Notes: generated by a model not told the origin, from the sequence alone. A stretch of DNA of 64,000 nucleotides from Bacteroidota bacterium (GCA_016715505.1 JADJZY010000013.1:49842-113841); one strand, 5' to 3'. Shown: positions 50,701 through 63,356, counted from the first letter of the stretch. A program made the numbers and translations.

Positions 50701-50787
50701 ATAGAGGTTTTGGAAGCGGATTTGAAAAAAGAAACGGAGAATTTAGACCGGGTAATGCGTAAATATGTGAGTTCTGTGGTTTATTAA
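47773..50787 (+). CDS. Large secreted BNR/sortilin-like beta-propeller protein (premature TAA)
   Basis: About 1,004 residues with signal peptide MKKLMIGLISLYSLGTQAQ. It holds many BNR/sortilin repeats with the Asp-box pattern (YKSTDAGDNWKKIGMD, YKSTDGGNTWNKILYK, FKSTDGGKTWRELSKG, YISEDGGETWKSQSAT, YKSTDQGRNWKRIS, FSSLDGGNSWFRMKNN), then a FlgD-like Ig region (ATLEIYDESGKLVQSIPATV) and a C-terminal helical segment. TAA at 47974-47976 interrupts GGGI-stop-KSTNAGVSYK without a frame change; relatives have Trp (GGGIWKST). Such proteins are common in Bacteroidota and are often annotated as glycosyl hydrolases, but no catalytic motif is recognised here. No T9SS domain seen. Confidence 0.8.
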
Positions 50788-50884
50788 AATTTCCGGGCTG
50801 GAATAAAAATATTCTTGCCCCGAGCCCAAAATAAATGAATAAAATAGTAATATTGCGTCCCACAACGCTGAACACGTTAAAGAG

Positions 50885-50968
50885 GCCCAGGTGGCGAAAT
50901 TGGTAGACGCACTGTGTTCAGGTCGCAGCGCCCGCAAGGGTGTGCTGGTTCGAATCCAGTCCTGGGCA
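50885..50968 (+). tRNA. tRNA-Leu (anticodon CAG)
   Basis: Acceptor GCCCAGG pairs with CCTGGGC; D arm GTGGCGAAATTGGTAGAC; anticodon stem CTGTG/CGCAG around loop TTCAGGT with anticodon CAG; long class II variable arm; T arm GGTTCGAATCC. The CCA end is not fully encoded (ACC follows). The accessory segment of the window begins just after it. Confidence 0.96.
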
Positions 50969-50972
50969 CCTC

Positions 50973-51005
50973 AAAAAAAACTGTCGGAAACGACAGTTTT
51001 TTTTT
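50973..51005 (+). terminator. Intrinsic terminator after tRNA-Leu
   Basis: A-rich tract, stem ACTGTCG-GAAA-CGACAGT and a run of nine T. Because of the A and T runs it could end transcription in both directions. Confidence 0.9.
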
Positions 51006-51425
51006 ATTTCTCTTCTTCAATAGTTTCATTCATACGTTTTAAACCGAAACCTATTCTTGCTTAAAGTTTACTAAATTGGATTTGCTGATTATGTCACAGC
51101 CCGAAAGCCTTTTTCTTTGATTAAAGATTGTACTTTCCTTGTTGATTATCCAAAATAATACGGAATAGATACAATATGGGTCGCTCTTTAAACTATAACA
51201 TTTGAAATTAAATTTTTAAAGAGTGCTACATTTTGGGATGGTCAGTTTAAATGACTGCCATACCCTTTAATACTATATGAACAGGAAAGCCGTTACCAAT
51301 GATGACAAGTCTGTTTTTGATAGGTAAATTATTGTTCATATGGTTCATTTTTTTATTTATTATAATTTTGTAAGTTGCCCTAATTGATTATTCTATTGGA
51401 GGAATTATGGCTAATGTGGAATACT
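51006..51425. other. A+T-rich intergenic stretch with two hairpins, no gene seen
   Basis: No convincing coding frame. It contains a pairing GCTCTTTAAA (near 51184) with TTTAAAGAGTGC (near 51222), and right after it a hairpin TGGTCA-GTTTAAA-TGACTGCCA (near 51239). These may be remnants of a small mobile element or regulatory hairpins; nothing more can be claimed. Confidence 0.5.
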
Positions 51426-54400
51426 TTAAATAGAAGGACTTAATTTGATTTTTATATTTCTAAAATGCCGTTCCAAGTCCAAAAACCACTGCCGGTTTCT
51501 CTGATTAATCTGAAATCTATTTGTCCAGGCAATATCCATGCGAACAAAATAGCCTAACAGGTTTGTGCGAAACCCACATCCATATCCTGCTGCAAAGGAA
51601 GGTATCTTTCGGTTACTCAGTCTGGGATACTTCCACGCATTCCCAACATCAAAGAATGGAACAACTTGCAAATTATTAATTGACTCAAGTGAAAATCTTC
51701 TTTTTGTAAGCAATTGCAGGATGGGAATCCTTAATTCTGTGTTACTAATGAAATAGGTGTTGCCCGATCGTATATTCTGAAGGTATCCACGCAAATTAGT
51801 CGCATAAGTTACATATGAATAATTGTCATTTTGGTTATAATGAATTGAGGTATCTGTAATTGGCCCCAGCTGCCCTTGTGATCCTCCTAGAGTATACATA
51901 ACCCCCCAAAGTACCTCCAAAGGAAATAGCCCCGGAAATTTTCTGCGCCCAAATCGTATTACCAAATATTCTCTTATACCATCGAATATCCATACCTACA
52001 TGTGAAAATCCAGTTTGCTTCTCCTTCAATTGATAATTGTACTCCATAAAAGTTTGTATCCGATATCCTAAATGACTGAAAGCTGAAATTTCCTTAACAT
52101 GGTCGATATCAAACTGAATTCGGGCAAAACTCCAGATTTGCATTGTATCCGGATATTGAAGACTGAAGGAATCCAGCGCTAAGAATACAGAACGATCATG
52201 TCGTGCACCTAATGTAAGACTCAACTTTTTTCTTAAAGTGAATGGATATAGTACCTCTAGTTGGCCTAAATGAGTCTTTAGCTTGATATTAGGTGGGAAG
52301 TAGTAACCTTGAGGATTATACCATGTTTTATTAAATGGCATCGCAATTCTTTCTACATGGCGCATGTAACTTAGCCTCCAGGAAATTTGATGTTTGGTAT
52401 TTTCAAAGTTCACAAAATAATCGCTACCCTTAATATCATTCGGTATTCGAAATGCAAAAGACAATGCATAATCCAGAAACACTTCTCTTAAATTAAATCG
52501 AATTAATCCACCTAATTGTGGCTGTCTGAATAATCCTTGATTCATTGAATAAGGCTGATAAGAATTTAGCCAAATCGAGTTATCTAACCCGGCTTTAACA
52601 TTTTCCCGATAAAACTCTAATATATATGGTTGTGTCGATAGAGTGTCTTTCAGCCTATTTATATCTTTCGATTCAGGCTCAAAAAAATGAATTCCACTTG
52701 TATCTCTGGCTTTGTATAATAATTCTTTTTCTTTTTGGATAATACTTTGTAATTCATGCATGAATGCCGATTCTTTCAAATCAACAAGTGACTTCCTATT
52801 AGTGTACTGACAATAAATACTTGTTTCACTTGCAATAAATGATTCAATGCCATCTTTGGTCAACTCGTATTCTGAGATTGACATGGGTGAGTTTGTCAAC
52901 GGTAGCGGTTTAAATTCTGTATGTTGTTCGTTGAACCGAAATGCATAAACATTATAAATTCCGTTATGGTTATTTAAAAACATAATTGTGTCATTACTTC
53001 CTTGAGTTATCTTGTCAATCGAACCTTGTATCCTTTCAAAGATTGGCTTGGCAACCAGCTCTGTTGCTTTTTCAATTTCCAGATCACTTAGTTGCTGATT
53101 TGAAAGAAAAAGCATTCTATGTGAAGTGTCCATTTTAAAATTCTCATTGAACAGTTGTATTGTATCAGTTGACGAAGTTGTTTCAAAAAGTAACCCTGTA
53201 TTCTCTATATAATGTAATTTTCCTTCATCATGGTAATCATCGGTAATTTGAGAAAGCTTAGCCCTGAGATGATCAAATCGAAATATATCAGTTTGAAAAT
53301 CCACGTAACTGGACAGGTAGATAGAATTGTTATCTCCAAAACATGCATCTACGACCCCGTCGATATCCGGGATACTTCGGGAATATTTCTTTTCTAATTT
53401 ACCCTCCTTGAAGATGGTATAAATATCTAAAACAATTGCTTCTTCCTTATTAGATATAACACCAAGTTGGGTTCTCTCCTTGTTGATTATAATTATAGGA
53501 GGTCATACAGATCCGGATGTTTGTTGCTTTGAATTGTTAAAACCTTTTTTGAAGTAGACTTCTGTTTAGAATCTAAGTATCTTAAAAAATAATTCTCTAT
53601 TCCGGATGACATGTAGAGCAACCCTTCTTTCAATTTGACCATTCGAGAGGGCATAATCTCTTCCATGCCTTTTTGCTGAGGAACAAATACTTCAGGGATT
53701 ATGGTGTCCCGATCTTTCAAATCGTTATGAAATAGCTGGCTATGGTAGGCTAGACAATCTTGAAATAACCAAGAAATGTTATGATCTAGTTTTTCTTCAA
53801 TTTTAGTAATCAATTCGTTTTCCTGCCAATCATTAGAATATGTTTCATTTACCCAGCGGGAGGATGTTTTGGCTATCAAATACGTTATGAAAAATGGATG
53901 GAGTAATTTTTCGCTTGTTGTGTAATTAGGAATCCGGGTATTTGTTAGAGATATAGTTGGGTAGGATTTCAATACATTATCAGCTGCCTCAAATAGATTC
54001 TCGTCTTGAATAGATCTCAATATTTGAGAAGCTTGGACTCGTTTTGTTTCTTGAATAGAAGGAACCGTAAAATTACAGTCTCTTTGTTGTTGTATTTCGT
54101 CGTATAGTCGTTTAAAGGAGCCTTTAAAAGCATGATAGGCGTATGGAGGTTGCGATATTTGCGAGGGCGAGGGTCCCGTTTGAAACACAAGTTGGCATTT
54201 GGTATATAGGCTAAATGGAGCATTAAAAATTACAAGATTAGGGATTCGATTTAAATTACCGCCTGGCCAATTTTTCTTTTTTAATGAAATCAACTCCAAA
54301 AACCCTTGGAAATTTGATGACTGAGTGCTGTAGAAATTGAAGTTCTGACTTTTGAAAATGATCCGCTGATTAGAATATCTATTCACTGATTGGGAATAGC

Positions 54401-54467
54401 ATTTTTCTATGTTTGTTAAAACAAGAGATAGCAACAAATAAAAAAATACTGTGTTACGGTTAAGCAA
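51426..54467 (-). CDS. TolB-like propeller / outer-membrane barrel protein (two frameshifts)
   Basis: About 1,013 residues after repair. N-terminal signal-like segment (LLNRNTVFFYLLLSLVLTNI, EKCYSQ), a helical domain resembling the peptidase-MA-like region of Bacteroidota TolB proteins but without a clear HExxH, a middle beta region of propeller type (FRFNEQHTEFKPLPLTNSP), and a C-terminal barrel (SFGGTLGVMYTLGGSQGQLG, VVPFFDVGNAWKYPRLSNRK, FVRMDIAWTNRF) of BamA/Omp85 flavour. Frame breaks near 53498 (one C missing; repaired DLPIIIINKERTQLG) and near 51905 (one G too many in a six-G run). The start is TTG at 54467; no ATG is available upstream. The known peptidase site seems absent, so enzymatic activity is doubtful. 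Confidence 0.6.
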
Positions 54468-54711
54468 AACTTTAATAGAATGTTTAAAAATTTTTAGAAA
54501 ATTACATAAAAAATCCTATCGTGATTTAATATTTCTTTTCTAAGGTGCCGACTTCTACGGTGTAAGTCACTCAACTATCTTTTTTTGATTGGCATTTCCA
54601 AAAACGCATAACTAACTCAATCAATTAGGATTCCTTTACACCTTTCTTCCCTGTAATAGAATAAAGGCCAATGCGGCAATTTGAATTATACCTACCTTGA
54701 TTTGGAGTTTT

Positions 54712-54730
54712 CCGGAGTTATAAACTCCGG
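54712..54730. other. Perfect 8-bp hairpin in the 54468-54868 gap
   Basis: CCGGAGTT-ATA-AACTCCGG. It lies downstream of the RHS/BamE-like genes on the minus strand, without a U tract. It may mark the end of that transcript. The rest of the 400-base gap is A+T-rich and shows no gene. Confidence 0.4.
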
Positions 54731-54868
54731 AGAGGGGAAAAATTAACACGAAATCTATTGTTCACTGTTTGTGTTAATTTCCTCTTTACGAACAAACCAC
54801 TCAAAGTACATTAACCCATGCTTAATTTGAATATTATATTTAAATTAATTTTATAGCGATAATACAAA

Positions 54869-55175
54869 CTATTTATTTGCAAATTTTTTATCAATAACTC
54901 TGCCAGTTGAGTCGAAGACTACAAAGGAAATTTCAGATTCAGGTATTAACGGATTAATATGATAACAATAAAGTTACTCTTTTCTCATGCATGGGGATAA
55001 TATTATAAGGTTTGCCTAAAATAGACACAACCGAATCTGTTGTCATTCCATTTTTTATCTTTTCAAACTTTCCTTCTCTTACGGCATTTGAGAGGCATGA
55101 TCCAAATGACATTGCCGTAATAACCAAAAAAGTTAATAGGTTAGAGTTTAATATGATTTTAGTCATCGCTTCCAT
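54869..55175 (-). CDS. BamE/SmpA-like small lipoprotein, candidate immunity protein (one frameshift)
   Basis: About 102 residues after repair. Lipoprotein signal (MTKIILNSNLLTFLVITAMS, FGSC). The mature part has the SmpA/OmlA/BamE pattern: KFEKIKNGMTTDSVVSILGK followed, after removal of one T near 54966, by a strand RVTYCYHINP and FVVFDSTGRVIDKKFANK. It begins 7 bases after the RHS gene stop, on the same strand. In polymorphic toxin loci the gene right after the toxin usually encodes its immunity protein; a lipid-anchored periplasmic one would guard against a toxin entering that compartment. The alternative is an ordinary BamE-like lipoprotein. Confidence 0.55.
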
Positions 55176-55182
55176 AATTCAT

Positions 55183-58100
55183 TTATGAAACTATAAAAAA
55201 GCCATGATAAATTTGTCTCCCTACTGTTACCATATTCTCGAGTTGAATATTTTGGATTATAGTAGTACGAATTTTTTCAAGATAATTAAGAAACTCCTCC
55301 CCAAAATGATTCGAGACGTAATCTTGTCTCGACATTGAGGATTTTTTATCATAAATTAATTGGATGAATTCTCCAAGAAATCCTAAAGCAACTCCTGTTT
55401 TACATCCGAAATTCGTTTGCATTCCAACAACCAATACATGGCGCATATCTAAAATCATTCCGTTATTCAACTTAACATATCTCCAATGACCTTGAAAGGC
55501 ATCGTTAGGCGGCCCCAACCGAAGTTTTATAATTCCAAAAAAATAGCGCTGATAGCCATCACCATCACCCAATTTATTGTCAATTGTTATTTCATTCCAA
55601 GTCATCCCTTCATAGTGTTTGGCCCATTCTTCAACAGAAACTGTTGGCTCCCCATATGGAGTGGTATATAAGGAGTTATCATCATCAGATTGAGGCTCAA
55701 TTTCAACGGGACCTTCATAATCTGCTGTCGATAAACCCTCAGGCAATGTCACATTTTTGGATTTAGCTGCATTTAACGCCGATGTTTTCACATCATTATG
55801 ATGTTGTTTTTGTGCATTATTTGCTCTCCATTGATCGATACGCGATTCAGCCTGCCGGATATATTCATCACCTACTCCTTGTATATCGGATAAAAATAAA
55901 TCTGCATTAAATCGCAATTCGGCTGCCGATTTCCTCAAAGATGCTCTATCTTTAGCCAACATCATATTCCACATGACATCCTGCGTATGTAATCCAGCAA
56001 TTAAAGAAATTTTTGTCTGATCCCACCCCAAGCTAACATTCCAGTAGGGTCGACATTGGATACTGGATTATTGCCCATACCTACATATCCACTTGCGTAT
56101 TGATTCATCGGATCATTTAACATAAAACGTCCTAAGATAGCATCATATTGTCGTGCTTCAAAATCGTATATGTTTAAATTCTTATCCCTGAAAAGTTCCT
56201 TGGTTTGATATAGCTCCTTTTGGTCGTAATTCGCATCTTTGGCAATCGTTAAAGCCATTCCAAATGGATAGTAATGATTCTCTTCCAACAACTTACCTTT
56301 ATAGTATTTGATATTAATATTATCGAAGAAAACCATTTTTTCCATACTCTCATTGCTGATATATACTGCTAAATACCCAGCCTGTTCGATTTCAATATCA
56401 TTGAATGTTTCTAAAACATGCCAAACGTTATCTATTCCACTCACTTGTATTGCGCCGCTTTGCGAGGGTACAACCCGCATGTTTACATCAAATACAATAT
56501 AGTTAATATAGGACCTAGGATGTGTATTGTTCGTGTTTTGATTTAAAATCGTTTGATAAGTCATTGAATAATTACTTTGATTGAACAAGCTATTCACCAA
56601 AGTTGCTGAATGTCCGTTTTCCGGATTTTCACCATTACCTGAACCATTAATAAGGGTATTTGCAATACTTGTTAGCATATCTGCGGCAGATACAGTACCT
56701 GTTCTTCCTGTTCCTTCTCCATCCACATACGCCTGAGCACTCAAACCAAACTTATCTCCAGGCATCACACGAAGCAATAGTGAAGTACCTATCCGGCTTT
56801 GTGCATTTGACGCGTCCAACTCAGCGGCATCTTCATTTGATGGTGTAGATCCCGGCCTTTCGGCCCTCACTTCTTCGATATTATCGAAAACCAAGTGTTC
56901 AATACTTGCAAAAGCTATTTCATGTGTTGCCAAATAATCTTGCATTGAATATTCCTCTGCAGTTACCGTAGTGCGTACATTCCTAAATGATCTTTCACAA
57001 AATAATCATAAACAAAAGCATCACCTGATGGGTTTGAGCTCAATCTAGAATGTCCTTCCGGATGATGTATCAAATTCAAAATTCCGTTCTCATACACCAA
57101 AGCACCCATAAAATCTCTTGTTGTAGTATTTCCAAGAAGTAAATCCTTTCGTTCTTCAATTTTGCGTCCTGATGCGGTGTAAATAAAATCTAAGTAAGCT
57201 CCATCCCCAAATTCTATCCTTTGCGGTTTGCCAAAAAAAGTATATTGGATATTTGAAACATTTTATTCGCATCAGATATAATATTGCCATTGGGATCATA
57301 TAAATAATCAGTACTTCCAGAATTCCCATTTTGAAAATCTTGCACGACACTGCCAGTTTGGGGTGTGTATGTTATCAAATCTTCAACCCTTTCTAATCGG
57401 TTACTCTCATCGTTATCAGCATATGTATATTCTAAATCATCTACCTCAAAAACATTTGGTACATCTGTTGGCCCTTGACGCTTTAAATTGCGAATATTAC
57501 CGTTCAAATCATATTGCACTTCGTTTAAACTGAGGTCCATGTCTAAGCGATGCCAATTGCTAATCACATTGGCATTTGCGGCTTCAGGAATTTCATTAAA
57601 TTCTGCAATTTTGAGTTGGCCTGCTTGGGAATATTGATAACCATATGCCCGCCTTCTCGTTGAGGGTGTTTTCCAAATGATACCAGCTATTGTTCCATCA
57701 TATCTTTTTATCGGTAAAGCCATAGTCATACTTTATACTTTCACCAAATGTAACGTTTGAAAGTGGTGTTTCGTATTCTGCATATGGCGCATTTATTCCG
57801 GTCAGTTGCCCTCGAATATTGTATGTCAATGCCTGGTTTTCCACGGTTCCTAAGTTTTTGTTTAACACCCTACCGGTTTTGGCATCATATGATATGGAAA
57901 TTATTGGCATCCAACCTTGATTGTTTATTTTTTGTTTGGTAGAAACAAGCTTAAATGTTTTAGGTTCATAAATCATTTTATCAATAATTTTTGTGGGAAT
58001 ATCCACTGTCGAACTTGTCCCACTAATTATCTGAGTAGTTACTTCATTATGGCTGGGAATTTGTTGAAGTACGCGTCCTTTAAAATCACTTATAATCGTA

Positions 58101-59715
58101 GAAACTGACTTAAAATAATGCGCAGTTTGACTACCAACTAATTGTTTATCTACTATACTTTGGGTTTGAATAACTGCTCCTTTATTGTCGTAATAATTTA
58201 CTGAAACAGTCCAATCTCCGTATAAGGATAATGAATTCCCTGCTTTTACTATTCTCTCTTTCATTCCTGTGAGTAATCCACGAGTGGGCATATTACGCAA
58301 AGTTGGTAAAATTCCATAAGTGTTAAAATACAAATCCTGATCAACATCATTGATAAAATTCGGATTAAAAGTAAAAGGGCTTAGGTCTGAATGTCCATAA
58401 TGATCGTAATAATAGTAACTCATTATGACAGCATCCTGAATACTTGTGGGATAAGAATTTCCCGAAGATACATTATTGAATCCATTTATTAAATAGGTAT
58501 AAATCAAAGCCGGATTCACCAGATCACTTGTACTAGGTAGTCCTCCGGGATTTATTCCAGTTTGGTCTAAGACGTACTGCCAATAGGCTCTATTATGGGC
58601 ATCGGTCAAAATCCCAGTCATGCAAACCCGACCAATTTCATCGTATATGGTAAACATCCACTCTTGGGACTGCAACAAATTAGGATTTTGAGCGAGAACA
58701 GGACGATTAAATTTGTCATAAACAACAAATGAATTACCATCCTTACCACCAGTATGACTTTCAACTTCCCGACCAAGTTCATCATAAATTACTGAGTTAC
58801 AGATTTGAGATGATGGATGGAGTAAAGGTCCAATTAGAATTTTCAAGCTTCTCAGTAGCTTTTGGTGAAATGGTAAATACCAAACGATCCAATTCATCAT
58901 AAAGATAATATGTTGTTTCATAACTTTGGCTACCGACATCGGCTAAACGTTGACTGGCTATAGTTCTACCTGCTTTGTCTGAATATTTAATGACTAATTC
59001 ATCATGTTGTCCCATACTTTTTTTCAACTATTAGCTCACCAGCGGCATAAGTTTGACTGGACCAATCCGGGGCCCCATTGTTATAATCCAATTTATATAT
59101 AGTTGGAAGGCCATCATATATTTTTGTCTCCGTGGAGGTCCCCCTTTTCTGTCCAACCATACTCAACCCAGGTTGATAGGTATGTGCGATGCGAGAACCA
59201 TTGACATTGGTAACAACTTCAGTTTCTGAATATGCCGTATTCCCTTCAGCAGGATATAAGGTTGAATAAAAATTTTCCTGCTCCTGAAAAGGATTGGTTC
59301 TAAAACCTGTTCCTGATGATTGATTGACGGAATAAGGTAAATACGAATATTGTTTTTTCTCAACCGAACCTCTAGGATCAGAAAAACTAATACTATGATG
59401 TGACTTAGAAGCTCCAAATCTGCCTATAGATTGTATTTCATTGCCGGCACCATCTGAGTAACTAGTATTTTGAATCACCAAAAGAGGATCGGTGGCTTCG
59501 TTTATAGCTGAAGAATTCGTTTCAGGCTTTTGAGGTATCCAAGTGCGTTTAAAATTAAAGACAGGCGAAGGAGGTAAAACATATTCAACAGGTTTGTAAA
59601 CCATTGGATTTGTATTTGAACCTGTCGGTCCGGTTGTAGACAATTCAGGCATTTGGGCTACAACTGCGCCCGGCAAAAAGATTACGATGACTAAAAGTAT
59701 ATTAGAGAGTTTCAT
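55183..59715 (-). CDS. RHS polymorphic toxin, DUF6443 type (about six frameshifts)
   Basis: About 1,510 residues after repair. Signal peptide MKLSNILLVIVIFLPGAVVA; DUF6443-like N-terminus (PSPVFNFKRTWIPQKPETNS); YD/RHS strands (VIYDELGREVESHTGGKDGN, FVVYDKFNRPVLAQNPNLLQ, MFTIYDEIGRVCMTGILTD); and the RHS core, where KDHLGNVRTTV is restored by one A near 56973, followed by EENHYYPFGMAL and QYDAILGRFMLNDPMNQYAS, GNNPVSNVDPTG (near 56040-56150). The 280-residue C-terminus (55183-56031 plus) is the variable tip: a helical stretch, then GHWRYVKLNNGMILDMRH, GFLGEFIQ and SRQDYVSNHFGEEFLNYL. Frame breaks lie near 59010, 58870, 57720, 57230, 56973 and 56015, most in short homopolymers. Export is Sec-dependent, then probably T9SS or a dedicated route; no sorting domain is seen. 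Confidence 0.75.
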
Positions 59716-59726
59716 AATTAAATATT

Positions 59727-62700
59727 TTAGTTGTCAAGTTCTTGAATGGCAATTTTTGTTTTGCTTAAAATATTGCCCTGAATATCTCTTACGATGGACA
59801 AACGATTTTTCTCATCAAATTCATATCGTATGATATTATTTGATGCATCTGACTCGAATAATTTTCCCTCAATTGGTGCCTCATAAGATGTTAACATGGT
59901 GGATACTGCCGGATGAAGACGGACTTCATCTATCAGTCCGAATCCGGTAATTTTATCTTTGGATACGTCGCAACAAATTCCACTTGACAAAAGTCCATCC
60001 ATTGAGTGAATTTATTGATGAAGTGTTGGTCATATAAGTTTGAAAAGGAATTGCTAATACGTTACCTTGATCAAAGCCTTCAACTGTAATTATCTGGCCA
60101 TTAGACAATTTTTGCCAAAACCTGAGGACATATTTTTTGCCTGGGGTTAGATTCATCAATGAGCCGCTGATTAATGAAGATGGTTGACTTTGACCATTTT
60201 CGATATTATTTTCACCCAATTTAAAACATCTATTACCAGTTATAGCATCAGTAAACTTAATTGAAGAAGGATTAAATTTCCAATTTCCTTTATTGATTTC
60301 AGGGTTATTTCCATTCGGCGAATCAAATAAGTTGCTTTCAAAACTAGAATAAGCTATTTCTTCATAAGTGGCGTTCTTAGCAATTGCTATTGCAGAATTT
60401 TGAAAATAATCGTAAAGCATGGCAGTTTTAATGCCTTTTTCATCTTTTTCTATCAAATTCCCTTTATCATCATACTTAGTAATTTCTCCACTTCGTTCAA
60501 AATTTGAAATTGGTAGTCCCGCATTGGCATCATTAATGGTATACATACCACTTACAATTGGACTATTTGTCAGCGGGAATTTCCCTTTAAGGAATAATGA
60601 TATTTTTGTCGAATTTCACCATTGAAATTGGAATACCCACTCCCGGAAGCGTTAAACAATTTCCAAGCCCTCCCGGCTTTTTTTCGCCAGACTTCACTAA
60701 AAATAATCTTATGTTTATTTTTTTGATCCAATATACTTAAAGTTGAATTTCCCCAATTGCTATTTTCATAAGCATAAAATTCTCGATTCTCAATCTCCTC
60801 GCCAGTTGGTAAAACCTCTTTGGTAACTTTAGGTTTACCGAAGTCATTGTCGTAACTGTAAAAGACCGATTTATCAATGAAATCTGTATTATTGATGTAA
60901 GATTTTGCGTGATTTTCAATAAGTTCAACATAACCTTCAAATGGATAATAGTAATCAGTGACAACCCAACTTGCATCTGGGGTTTGATTACTCGTCGTTG
61001 TATTGATTGTTTTTGATACCGCATTCAGATTTAAGTAATCATCGGTATTAAGAGCTTTGACATAAACATTTATTTTTTGATTACTCTCACTGGTTTTGTT
61101 ATCAAACGCATCGAAAGCCTCACTCTTATATTGCATACCTACTACCAAAGAATTTGAATAGTTTTTAAAGGTGTATGGCATATCATCATATTCTTTGAAA
61201 TAATTGACCCCTGGTGCCAAAGTAAATCCAGCATAGTTTGTTATTGCCGTAGGCACATTTAAAATTGCATTGTTCTGATTTAATGAAAAAGTTCTGAAAT
61301 AGCGGTACCAATTTGGTTAATTATAGAAGCTGGAGAATTGTGATAAGTAGCAAAGTAGGAAATGTTTTTTCCTAATTTTTCATTTGTAATGATTGTTTGT
61401 GTTCCATTCTTGCTTGGATAAGACTTCCATGTCTCAGTAGTAACTTTTCCGTATCCATGTTGAATGCCTTCAAGTTGACCTAAAAATTTATTAGACACGA
61501 CATCTATTTCGTTAATAAACGTTGGTGGTGGTTCACCCGGACCGGGAGTAGTACAGATTAGATTAATTTTCTTTTTAAATAAATTAAAAATATCAGGATA
61601 ATTTCCATTTTTCTTTTTTACCAACCATTCTCCTTGTTCATAAATATATTTTGATATGCTCTTATTAATATTTTCCATACCCACAGTATATGAAATTACT
61701 TCATCCAATCGTGGACCATCCAAGTTCATGTTCACACTGCTATTTACAACTGCTTGATTAAGTCCATATTTTAATTCGGTAACCCCTTTTGATTCATTAA
61801 CGATCTTTCTCAATGAAAACAACTTGTTTTTATTATTTGCATTTCTGTCAATTCCGCCAGCGTTATTATTAGCAGGCATGTTAGGATATATTGGAACATG
61901 AAGTCCAAGCCCTGAGGTTACCATCTGTCCGTTATAAAAACCCCAATAATCTTGACACCCATTTAGTCGATATGGGTATGTATCAGGTCCACTTTGTCCA
62001 TATCCGATATCAATATCCTCTGGGTGACTATTGGGGCCGATGTTCACATCAAAATATTCGAAGCGATATAGTGAACGTTGCGAATTATTAGGTAAGATTG
62101 AGGAAATCTCATCAAGGCAGAGACGATAATCAAGTTGCGCAGCATTAGCCACATTCAATGTTCCGGAATACGTCGGGCTGTATGGTTTTCGGCCATCGAT
62201 ACAAAAATATGAATGATGAAGGCGCACCTTGCGACTTAATATCGAATTCGATGGGGTACTTATTCCAAATTCACTCAAATTACTCCTTTCCTTTATGACA
62301 ATTTCATAAAGCGATTTTGCATTTAATATATCAATACGGTTTACAGGATTGTATACAAACTCAGCCTCAATATCAGAGAATTGAATTTTTAGCAACCTTT
62401 TTGCCTTTGAATATTGAATGATGTCGTTTAATGCATAATGCGGATAACAATTTCCACTCGCAAGATAATCGGTTATCTCCTCAATGCGGTCCGCAAAAAA
62501 ACCTGTATCCTCGAAACCGGAATATTGATAATTTATTTGTTTACCCTCGTGAGTAATTATCTTTTCCAAAAACCATGCAGTGGTATAATATTCATCTGCA
62601 CCGGTGTAAGGCTGCCCTTATGATGTTACGATCGTTTCTTTTGTTTAGAACCACTTTCCAGATAATATTCATTACCTGATTCGTCAGTAATTTTAAATCC

Positions 62701-63356
62701 CATATTTCGGTAATCATTACCTGGAACAAAAGGTTCACTAACAACACCAGCTAATGTACGTTCCACTTTTATACGGCTATTGCTTGGAGAAATATGGACC
62801 TGATTTTGATGAGTAATGATGAATTCAGCGTTGAATCCAGAGACATTGATAATAAACTGATCCATCTGGCCATCTCTAATTCCTGAGGCAATTTCCACTT
62901 GTGATTCGAGGCTTGAAATAGGAGTAGGATTCGGTGATGAAGCATGTAAGTCATTGTTGTTGCGATGCCAAAATCCTTGATAGTAGCCACTTCCATTAAC
63001 TACTCCTGAACATATACAAAATTCATCCGGAATTCCTTTGACTACTCTGTGTATTCCCCCTCCTGAATTCAAACTCCAACCTAATCCTACAGATGATGCG
63101 ATATCATTTAATCGTATTCCTCCTGTAGAGTAAACCAGACTTACACTTAGATCAACCTCATCTACTGATTTCTTTAATATTGGAATTTGAATTGTTGCAG
63201 AGCCTTGAAAAGGTTCATACCAATATGGTTTTCCGATCCTGAACCGGATTTACCCATATTAACATCAGAGTTGCCGTTGGTCACACCAAAAGATGTCTGG
63301 GCAACTATTTCTAACGAAATGTTCAGAAGAATAAGAAGGAATGATATTTTTTTCAT
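59727..63356 (-). CDS. RHS/SpvB-like companion protein (at least five frameshifts)
   Basis: About 1,210 residues after repair. Signal peptide MKKISFLLILLNISLEIVAQ, then, with one A added near 63222, KPYWYEPFQGSATIQIPIL and the diagnostic block LVYSTGGIRLNDIASSVGLG/WSLNSGGGIHRVVKGIPDE found at the start of many Bacteroidota RHS proteins. The middle has a carbohydrate-binding-like region (NGNNPEINKGNWKFNPSSIK, YVLRFWQKLSNGQIITVEGF). The end is a short RHS strand (YEFDEKNRLSIVRDIQGNIL) without core or toxin tip. Further frame breaks lie near 62600, 61270, 60560 and 59990. It sits 11 bases upstream of the RHS toxin gene in the same orientation, so the two form one transcript and perhaps one cocoon-like assembly. 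Confidence 0.7.

Noticed and set aside
55183..63356. Several separate small genes in the RHS region
   Set aside because: The pieces fall in order along known RHS proteins with one-base frame changes between them, so two large genes explain them better.
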